Assembly: GCA_029251065.1 (NCBI GenBank) | Contig: JAQXEB010000314.1 | Span: 1-5,868, forward strand | Length of the DNA: 5,868 nt | Direction of reading: 5' to 3' | Source: Luminiphilus sp. | GTDB lineage: Bacteria; Pseudomonadota; Gammaproteobacteria; Pseudomonadales; Halieaceae | In this document: positions 1 to 4,401 of the stretch, piece after piece | How positions within the stretch are numbered: position 1 is the first letter of the stretch | Layout: each line of letters starts with the position of its first letter | Position numbers and translations under genes: made by a program | The notes under the pieces: generated by a model | Databases searched by the model: none | Told to the model about the DNA's origin: nothing | Seen by the model: the letters and a program-made list of their open reading frames with translations, nothing else

Positions 1-16
1 TACGGGGCATTAAAGA

Positions 17-74
17 AGCTGGACAGCGAAAACTGGACAATGTCCAGCTGTTACCTGAACAATTTGTGGACAAA
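17..74. promoter_or_regulatory. Cluster of TGGACA-type inverted repeats, probable operator of the MerR-family gene
   Basis: Four copies of the hexamer TGGACA/TGTCCA occur within 53 bases: + strand at 20-25, 34-39 and 67-72, and inverted at 41-46. They form a perfect palindrome CTGGACA-A-TGTCCAG at 33-47, a wider 9-base inverted repeat AGCTGGACA (17-25) with TGTCCAGCT (41-49), and a looser TTTGT-GG-ACAAA at 63-74. MerR-family proteins bind as dimers to dyad-symmetric sites, so self-regulation by the adjacent gene is the simplest inference. The sites might also serve a divergent or upstream gene lying outside the window. Frame 3 stays open across the repeats to a TAA at 78-80, so a coding explanation for the left part is not excluded. 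Confidence 0.5.
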
Positions 75-95
75 AAATAAATCGATTGATCTAAA
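67..95 (+). promoter_or_regulatory. Candidate sigma-70 promoter of the MerR-family gene
   Basis: A -35-like TGGACA (67-72) is followed after 17 bases by a -10-like TCTAAA (90-95, 4 of 6 consensus bases). Transcription would start near 102, leaving a leader of about 50 bases. The -35 hexamer is itself the rightmost TGGACA copy, so a protein on the repeat cluster would touch the polymerase site, which fits autorepression. The spacing is the usual 17, not the 19-20 bp of classic MerR-activated promoters. Confidence 0.4.
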
Positions 96-150
96 GCCAA
101 AAACACTCCGTAAATCACGACAATTACCGAACAAAAAAATGAGGTAAATC

Positions 151-1152
151 ATGAACGCAATTGCTCAGGCACCACACTCTTTAGAGCCCAGACCTTTATA
201 CGGGATTGGCACGGTCGCAAGACTGACCGGATTGAAGCCGGACACCCTGAGGGTGTGGGAGCGTCGGTATGGATTGGGTGCGAGCTACAAGTCGGCCTCG
301 GGTCGCCGACTCTTTACGCAATCGGACCTTGAACATCTTCAGCTCATTACAGCGCTAGTGGGCGACGGCGTCCGCATTGGCGAAATCGCGTCGTCTGATC
401 GTAAGACACTGGAACTGCTCGTCAGCAACAGAGGCAGCCGGATGGCGAAAGCGATTCCCACGCCAAAGTCGCGCGTCGTATTTGTTGGTGCCGAACTCTG
501 TCAGTGGCTGGACGGCCACCAAGGTTGTTTGTCGGGCATCAGTGCGTTTTTGTCCCGAATGCCACTCGCCAATGCGGTTGATGCGCTCGATGTGGATGAA
601 CAGGCAGACATGCTCGTTGTTCACTGTCCATCAGTCTCCATGACAAACATCAACGCAATGGACACGCTTGCCACACGGTTAGGCGCCAAGCGTACCCTGG
701 TGCTTTACCAACTGTGTAATCAGCGCTGGATCGAGGAGATCGAACGCCGCGGAATGACGGCGCTGGAGTACCCGCCCGAGTCGGCTCGACTTGCGTTTGA
801 ACTCGGTCGGGTCGCGATCGATCATGAGGCTAAGCAAGGTGAAATTAACCTTGGCGAACTCATGCAAGCGAAACCCCGAATTTACGACAACAGCACGCTA
901 ATGGCCGCGAGTAAGCTTAAAAGCTTGCTCGACTGTGAGTGTCCTAAGCACATTACGGACCTGATCAAAACCCTCAGCGAGTTCGAGAATTACTCAACAG
1001 CCTGTAGTGTAGAGAACTGGCACGAGGCCGCGGTGCACTCCTGCATTTACGCGTACACGGCGCAGGCGCGTTACCTCATGGAAAAGGCGCTACAAGCGGC
1101 CTTGGAGGGTCGTGGAGAGGAGCTTTCTAAGATTATGCGGACCCCTCACTAA
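151..1152 (+). CDS. MerR-family transcriptional regulator with a degenerate B12-binding-like sensor domain
   Basis: A 333-residue DNA-binding regulator, much longer than simple metal-sensing MerR proteins. Residues about 16-90 are a clear MerR winged helix (YGIGTVARLTGL, then DTLRVWERRYG at 31-41 and GRRLF at 51-55). Residues about 106-225 alternate strand and helix in a Rossmann-like order (VVFVGAEL at 109-116, ADMLVVHCP at 152-160, RTLVLYQL at 181-188), recalling the cobalamin-binding domain of CarH/LitR light regulators. The cofactor motif DxHxxG is not intact: DGHQGC (121-126) has the Asp and His but not the final Gly. The C-terminal 95 residues look helical, so the order helix-turn-helix, Rossmann, helices differs from CarH. 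I see no Cys pattern for metal binding. The ATG at 151 has a GAGG ribosome site at 141-144, six bases upstream. The gene converges on the transporter gene. The family call is firm. A ligand or light role is inference only. Confidence 0.93.
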   Translation: MNAIAQAPHSLEPRPLYGIGTVARLTGLKPDTLRVWERRYGLGASYKSASGRRLFTQSDLEHLQLITALVGDGVRIGEIASSDRKTLELLVSNRGSRMAKAIPTPKSRVVFVGAELCQWLDGHQGCLSGISAFLSRMPLANAVDALDVDEQADMLVVHCPSVSMTNINAMDTLATRLGAKRTLVLYQLCNQRWIEEIERRGMTALEYPPESARLAFELGRVAIDHEAKQGEINLGELMQAKPRIYDNSTLMAASKLKSLLDCECPKHITDLIKTLSEFENYSTACSVENWHEAAVHSCIYAYTAQARYLMEKALQAALEGRGEELSKIMRTPH

Positions 1153-1159
1153 GCACGAC

Positions 1160-2509
1160 TTAGGCGATGGTACGGACCAGTATGACCACAACGATCGTGG
1201 GGCAGACGAAACGGACGTACCAGGGCCACCATTTCATAAAGATCGTCGGCTCAATCATAGACTCGTTCTTTGCCAGTTCTTTAAGCAGCAAGTCGCGACG
1301 CCACACCCATCCTGCGTAGAGGCAGAGGGCGAGACCGAGTAGCGGTTGGGAGTAGCGCGTACTGACTGTGATGACGAGCCCGAATAAGACGTCAAAATTA
1401 GCCACAATCGCCGCGCTCATGGCGCTGATGATAATCGTCGCGACCAAAGCGGCCTGAAGACGCCCCCATTGGAACCGCTCAACTAAAAAGGACACGGGAA
1501 CCTCCAGCATTGAGATAGAGGAGGTGAGTGCTGCGATGCTCATCAGTCCAAAGAAGGCGAGGGCAAGCACTGTGCCCGTCTGGTTCATTGAGTCAAAGAG
1601 CGCAGGTAAGACAACAAAGATTAAGGTGTCCTCGGAGAGTAGCCCGCCTGCTTCATTAAAAATCATCACGCCTCGGTCAGCCGCAACGTACATTGCCGGC
1701 AGGATCAAGAATCCAGCCAAAACAGCGATACCCACATCGACCAATGCAACCTGCGCGCCTAGGGTTGGTAGGTGCTCTTCGTCAGAAATATAAGACCCGT
1801 AAATGAGCATTGTTCCGACGCCTAGCGACAGAGAAAAGAATGCGGCTCCCATGGCGTTAAATATTAAGTCTGTCGACCAAATTTTCGATAGATCAGGGAC
1901 GAGATAGACCGCTAACCCCTCTGCCGCACCGTCAAGCGTCAGCACGTATAACGATAAGGCGATCAAGGTGACGATCAGGGCGGGCATTAGCCGTTTCGAC
2001 CAGCGTTCAATCCCTTTTTCGACGCCCCCGGCCACAACGGTCATGGTAAGGACCATAAAGATCAGCATTAACAGTAAGTTACGATTAAAACTAAACTCAG
2101 AAAGCCACGTTGATGCATCTGTAGCACCCAAGGCGTTAAGTGGGTAAGCCAGCCCAAAACCAATCATCCAGCCAGAGACGATGGCATAAAAACTGAGTAT
2201 GAGGCTCGCCGTAAAAATACCCACAATACCGACCAGGGTTCCGAGCCCTCGCTGAGTCCCATTTCTCGATACTTTTGCGAGCGCGGTAATCATATTCCCG
2301 TGTGCATGGCGACCCAAAGTAAGTTCTGCCATGAGGACAGGGTAGGCGAGTAAAAATGCCAGCAACAAATAGACTACGACGAACGCTGCACCGCCATTAC
2401 TCGCCGCCTGCGTCGGGAATCCCCAAATATTGCCTAGCCCGACCGCAGACCCTGCTGCAGCCATGATAAATCCGAATCGTGAACCAAACTCGCCGCGTTG
2501 CGATGACAC
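1160..2509 (-). CDS. Sodium-dependent transporter, NSS/SNF family (LeuT-like fold)
   Basis: An inner-membrane Na+-coupled symporter of 449 residues. Family members carry amino acids or related compounds; the substrate here cannot be read. TM1 has the family signature GSAVGLGNIWGFP (20-32), with Gly20, Ala22, Val23 and Asn27 at LeuT sodium-site positions. TM8 has ALTSS (327-331), so Ala326, Thr329 and Ser330 match the LeuT Na2 ligands. TM7 carries Asp258, as in many bacterial members. About 11 membrane helices can be drawn, ending near residue 447; 11 rather than 12 is common in bacterial NSS proteins. The extracellular gate pair LeuT Arg30/Asp404 appears replaced by Gly30 and Phe376. The start is GTG (2509-2507). 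An in-frame TGA lies five codons upstream (2524-2522), and GAGGGG (2523-2518) sits eight bases before the GTG, so the start is well fixed. The 3' end faces the MerR gene with 7 bases between stops. Confidence 0.95.
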   Translation of the reverse strand: MSSQRGEFGSRFGFIMAAAGSAVGLGNIWGFPTQAASNGGAAFVVVYLLLAFLLAYPVLMAELTLGRHAHGNMITALAKVSRNGTQRGLGTLVGIVGIFTASLILSFYAIVSGWMIGFGLAYPLNALGATDASTWLSEFSFNRNLLLMLIFMVLTMTVVAGGVEKGIERWSKRLMPALIVTLIALSLYVLTLDGAAEGLAVYLVPDLSKIWSTDLIFNAMGAAFFSLSLGVGTMLIYGSYISDEEHLPTLGAQVALVDVGIAVLAGFLILPAMYVAADRGVMIFNEAGGLLSEDTLIFVVLPALFDSMNQTGTVLALAFFGLMSIAALTSSISMLEVPVSFLVERFQWGRLQAALVATIIISAMSAAIVANFDVLFGLVITVSTRYSQPLLGLALCLYAGWVWRRDLLLKELAKNESMIEPTIFMKWWPWYVRFVCPTIVVVILVRTIA

Positions 2510-2533
2510 TGACTCTGCCCCTCATTGATTATT

Positions 2534-2562
2534 TTTATAAAAGTCTACCTTAACACTGTTGG
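2534..2562 (-). promoter_or_regulatory. Candidate promoter of the NSS transporter gene
   Basis: On the minus strand TATAAA (2539-2534, 5 of 6 consensus bases) lies in an AT-rich patch. A weak -35-like CCAACA (2562-2557) is 17 bases upstream. The predicted start near 2527 gives a leader of about 18 bases containing the GAGGGG ribosome site. The -10 is convincing; the -35 is poor, so activation by another protein is possible. Confidence 0.4.
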
Positions 2563-2590
2563 TTTGGCGTGCGTCTGTCAGTTGACGTGC

Positions 2591-2603
2591 TATTATCGCG
2601 CGC
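2591..2603 (+). promoter_or_regulatory. Candidate tRNA-Leu promoter: -10 element with GC-rich discriminator
   Basis: TATTAT (2591-2596) is followed directly by CGCGCGC (2597-2603) and then the tRNA 11 bases further on. A GC-rich discriminator between -10 and +1 is the hallmark of stable-RNA promoters under stringent (ppGpp/DksA) control, so growth-rate regulation is inferred. There is no good -35 at 16-18 bases: TTGGCG (2564-2569) is 21 bases away. TTGACG (2582-2587) is too close to serve this -10. Confidence 0.45.
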
Positions 2604-2613
2604 TCAAATTCGC

Positions 2614-2701
2614 CCCCGGGTGGTGAAATTGGTAGACACAGGGGACTTAAAATCCCCCGCTCATTGCGAGCGTGCCGGTTCAAGTCCGGCCCCGGGGACC
2701 A
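2614..2701 (+). tRNA. tRNA-Leu, anticodon UAA
   Basis: The complete cloverleaf can be drawn by hand. The acceptor stem CCCCGGG (2614-2620) pairs fully with CCCGGGG (2691-2697), discriminator A is 2698 and the encoded CCA is 2699-2701. The D-arm has the GGTAGACAC pattern of bacterial tRNA-Leu. The anticodon stem GGGGA/TCCCC (2641-2645, 2653-2657) holds the loop CTTAAAA, with anticodon TAA at 2648-2650. The long class II variable arm is CGCTC/GAGCG (2658-2662, 2668-2672). The T-arm is GCCGG-TTCAAGT-CCGGC (2674-2690). It decodes UUA, and UUG by wobble. The long variable arm and discriminator A agree with a leucine identity. The first pair is C1-G72 rather than the more usual G1-C72. Confidence 0.97.
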
Positions 2702-2790
2702 TCTTTGCACGCAACCCATTGGCCGAACTATGTGTTCGTGACGCAAGCTGGAATGCGGCAATGCTTTCTCTAACAAAAGCATGCGTCCTA

Positions 2791-2826
2791 GATGCTGCCA
2801 CTCGCTACTCAAGCAGCGTCGTTTTT
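2791..2826 (+). terminator. Probable intrinsic terminator downstream of tRNA-Leu
   Basis: GATGCTGC (2791-2798) pairs with GCAGCGTC (2813-2820) through eight pairs, one a U-G wobble. The loop is 14 bases, and G plus five T (2822-2826) follow. The T run is only on the + strand, so it would stop transcripts from the tRNA about 90-120 bases upstream. Its right arm and T tract lie inside the last codons of the converging tetR gene, where the T run is read as Lys-Thr codons on the other strand. The large loop lowers confidence. Confidence 0.45.
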
Positions 2827-3389
2827 AGCGTTTGTTGCATCACTTCAACATACCGAGTCTGATTCCAGCCACACCTATCACGTAAATACCGCCACGTTTC
2901 GACCGATAAATGTGCGCAAAGCAGATCGGTCGCTTCTAGTGGAGTGAAACGGTGGCTCAGTCGGCCTTCGCGAGAGAGTGTTGCTACGATCGCGTCACAG
3001 CCTTCGCGCATAGCCGCTAACCGGCCATTCCAGGCTAGACGAGCGTCGTCGTCAGTCACGCTCATCATCATTAATCCATTCGCAACACCGTAAATTTCGG
3101 GAATGTAGTTCCCCCAAGCATCAATGTAAGCCTCGAGGCGTTCTAAGCCGCTTGAAGCACTTCGACTGCGTGCGAGGCGTCGATCAATATCTTTTACCCT
3201 GTCGATATAGTGCGTGGTCTCTATAAGCAGTTCGGTTCGGTTCGCGAAATGGAGGTAGAGCGCCTGTCTACTGATGCCTGCCGAACTCGCGATATCACTC
3301 ATACGAACCCGTGGCGTCGATCCGTCCAGCAGTGCGGACCAAGTGCTTTGGAGGATTCGCTCTCGAGTTGTTGAGACGTCACTTGACAT
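2805..3389 (-). CDS. TetR/AcrR-family transcriptional repressor
   Basis: A 194-residue regulator of typical TetR length. The N-terminal helix-turn-helix spans about 8-56, with VRMSDIASSAGISRQALYLH (28-47) and the following FANRTELL (48-55) matching the family recognition helix and its conserved aromatic Tyr-Leu-His-Phe end. The remaining helical part is the ligand and dimer domain, which is too variable in this family to predict a ligand. The gene is divergent from an NAD(P)-binding oxidoreductase, and two related palindromes lie between them. The inference is that it represses both itself and that enzyme until a small molecule binds. The ATG at 3389-3387 lies inside the first palindrome, and no ribosome site precedes it, which suggests a leaderless transcript. 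Its 3' end overlaps the terminator of the tRNA gene. Family certain, target likely, ligand unknown. Confidence 0.94.
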   Translation of the reverse strand: MSSDVSTTRERILQSTWSALLDGSTPRVRMSDIASSAGISRQALYLHFANRTELLIETTHYIDRVKDIDRRLARSRSASSGLERLEAYIDAWGNYIPEIYGVANGLMMMSVTDDDARLAWNGRLAAMREGCDAIVATLSREGRLSHRFTPLEATDLLCAHLSVETWRYLRDRCGWNQTRYVEVMQQTLKTTLLE

Positions 3390-3397
3390 GATGTCAA
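3383..3397. promoter_or_regulatory. Operator 1 for the TetR-family repressor
   Basis: A perfect 15-base palindrome, TTGACAT-G-ATGTCAA, with 7-base arms. It covers the tetR start codon and touches the predicted tetR -10 element. It shares 11 of 15 positions with the second palindrome, including all five outer bases on each side, so the same dimer probably binds both. Confidence 0.7.
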
Positions 3398-3423
3398 TCT
3401 ACCACTAGCGTTGCTGGAGTCAA
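3396..3423 (-). promoter_or_regulatory. Candidate tetR promoter giving a leaderless start
   Basis: On the minus strand TTGACT (3423-3418, 5 of 6 bases) is followed after 16 bases by TAGATT (3401-3396, 4 of 6). Counting the -10 as -12 to -7 puts +1 on position 3389, the A of the tetR ATG. The two promoter elements lie between operators 1 and 2 and overlap their inner edges, so repressor binding should block polymerase. Confidence 0.45.
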
Positions 3424-3442
3424 CTTGACGCAGTGTCAAGTT
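3422..3442. promoter_or_regulatory. Operator 2 for the TetR-family repressor
   Basis: AACTTGAC (3422-3429) is perfectly inverted as GTCAAGTT (3435-3442) around a 5-base centre. The core TTGACGCAGTGTCAA (3425-3439) resembles operator 1. The centres, 3390 and 3432, are 42 bases apart, close to four helical turns, so two dimers would sit on the same DNA face. It lies 25 bases upstream of the oxidoreductase start codon. Confidence 0.65.
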
Positions 3443-3456
3443 TCGGTGAAAAGACT

Positions 3457-3461
3457 AGGAG
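3457..3461 (+). promoter_or_regulatory. Ribosome binding site deciding the TTG start of the oxidoreductase
   Basis: AGGAG lies five bases before TTG at 3467-3469. The upstream in-frame candidates, TTG at 3425 (inside operator 2) and GTG at 3446, have no such site. The chosen start also places the first residues directly on the dinucleotide-binding strand, as expected for the family. Confidence 0.75.
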
Positions 3462-3466
3462 TTTCT

Positions 3467-4096
3467 TTGAACATTATTGTCTTTGGGGCAACCGGCAGCA
3501 TTGGCGCCCTGACTGTCTTAAAGCTCCTTGAGGATGGCCACTCAGTGACTGCGTTTTCTAGAAACCTTGATGCATTAAACCTCGAGCATCCGAATTTGAC
3601 GCGCGCGGCGGGCGACGTTACCAACGCCGCAGACGTCTGTTTAGCCATCGAGGACAGCGAGGCGGTGATCATTACCCTCGGCTCCGGTAGCAGCCGTAGC
3701 GGTCGTGTCCGATCGGAGGGTACCCAGCAAATTATCGACGCAATGCAGCGCTACGGCCTAAAACGCCTGGTTTGCCAAACAACGTTGGGTGCTGGTGACA
3801 GTTGGAATAATCTCAATTTCTTCTGGAAGAGAATAATGTTCGGGGTGCTGTTAAGACCGGTCTTTGAGGACCACGAGCGCCAAGAGCAACTCGTCAAAGC
3901 GAGTGGTCTGGACTGGACCATCGTTCGACCCAGTGCGTTCACCAATGAGGCGCCAAAGGGTACCTTAAAGATCGATATTTCGCCTGAGCAACGAGGATTG
4001 ACACTGAAAATTTCACGTAGGGAGGTTGCTGAATTTCTAGTCGCCTCTTTGAGAGAACGATCGTTCCTTTATCGGGCCGTGGGGATCAGTTATTAA
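3467..4096 (+). CDS. NAD(P)-binding atypical SDR / NmrA-like oxidoreductase
   Basis: A 209-residue cytoplasmic Rossmann protein starting at TTG. The sequence opens with MNIIVFGATGSIG, giving GxxGxxG at Gly7, Gly10 and Gly13 for the dinucleotide. Ser32-Arg33 at the end of the second strand suggests NADPH preference. Asp50 follows Gly49 at the third strand, and VIITLGSG (67-74) is the fourth. DWTIVRPSAF (149-158) is the typical C-terminal-half motif of the NAD(P)H-binding/NmrA-like and biliverdin-reductase-B-like group. I do not see the classical YxxxK catalytic pair, so this is an atypical SDR whose reaction cannot be named. It may be a flavin/quinone-type reductase or a redox-sensing protein. 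Divergence from the TetR gene and two shared operators suggest substrate- or stress-induced expression. A longer form from 3425 (223 residues) is less likely. I see no clear terminator after its TAA. Confidence 0.9.
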   Translation: MNIIVFGATGSIGALTVLKLLEDGHSVTAFSRNLDALNLEHPNLTRAAGDVTNAADVCLAIEDSEAVIITLGSGSSRSGRVRSEGTQQIIDAMQRYGLKRLVCQTTLGAGDSWNNLNFFWKRIMFGVLLRPVFEDHERQEQLVKASGLDWTIVRPSAFTNEAPKGTLKIDISPEQRGLTLKISRREVAEFLVASLRERSFLYRAVGISY

Positions 4097-4401
4097 TGGG
4101 TTGTTAAAGGCTGTCTCTTGCGCGAGCCATCACACGAATTCCGGCGCTATCTTCCGCTTTGGTGAGTTTCTGCCAATACATTGATGCGAAGCCGCGCCAC
4201 GTTTATATGCCATCGAATTCGCTGTTCGAGCATTGCTGAGAATCCAGTGGAGCTACCGACGTCGCAAGCATACCGTCTGTCTTCGTGACCGCGTTTTCGG
4301 CGTGCTTAAACAAAGCCAGACTTGTGCTATGTTGGCACGCCACCACCGGCCTGCGCGGCACTCACGATCTATAATTTCAAATAAAAAAGAGCACATAAAA
4401 A
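4097..4401. other. 305-base non-coding stretch upstream of the serine hydrolase
   Basis: I find no convincing gene here on either strand. The left part may hold a weak hairpin, GGCT/AGCC near 4112-4131, without a T run. The right part holds promoter candidates (separate entry) and a 7-base inverted repeat GGCGTGC (4299-4305) with GCACGCC (4335-4341) that brackets the upstream candidate. The last 35 bases are very AT-rich, as in many leaders. Confidence 0.6.
4325..4375 (+). promoter_or_regulatory. Two candidate promoter elements of the serine hydrolase gene
   Basis: Upstream candidate: extended -10 TG-C-TATGTT (4325-4333), with a weak -35-like TTAAAC at 4306-4311, 16 bases before. Downstream candidate: a perfect TATAAT at 4370-4375 that would start transcription near 4382, only 20 bases before the ATG, but with no recognisable -35 in the GC-rich stretch before it. 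Which one is used cannot be decided from sequence. Confidence 0.4.

Noticed and set aside
3..80. Possible 3' end of an upstream + strand gene (25 codons to TAA; residues such as KLDNVQLLPEQFVDKK)
   Set aside because: The string looks somewhat protein-like, but 25 open codons are expected by chance fairly often, frame 1 is open even longer, and the palindromes suggest regulatory DNA. Sequence to the left would settle it.
913..926. AAGCTT-AA-AAGCTT inverted repeat inside the MerR gene
   Set aside because: Short, AT-rich, within coding sequence, with no T run. A chance repeat is enough to explain it.
1112..1342. A 76-codon + strand frame spanning the convergent stops
   Set aside because: It lies antisense to the transporter end and shows no domain or ribosome site. 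It is a shadow frame.
2761..2782. ATGCTTT/AAAGCAT hairpin between the tRNA and tetR
   Set aside because: A 7-pair, mostly AT stem without a T run on either strand. It may be part of the tRNA trailer but is too weak to call a terminator.
2522..2812. Minus-strand frame antisense to the tRNA
   Set aside because: It is also tRNA-derived and overlaps promoters on both sides. It shows no domain or ribosome site.
2569..2862. A + strand open frame of 97 codons running through the tRNA, with residues VVKLVDTGDLKSP
   Set aside because: This is the well-known artefact of translating a tRNA-Leu gene. The bases are fully explained by the cloverleaf.
4332..4347. TTGGCACG resembling the -24 half of a sigma-54 promoter
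   Set aside because: The required GC of the -12 element is missing at the fixed spacing; CC is found instead.
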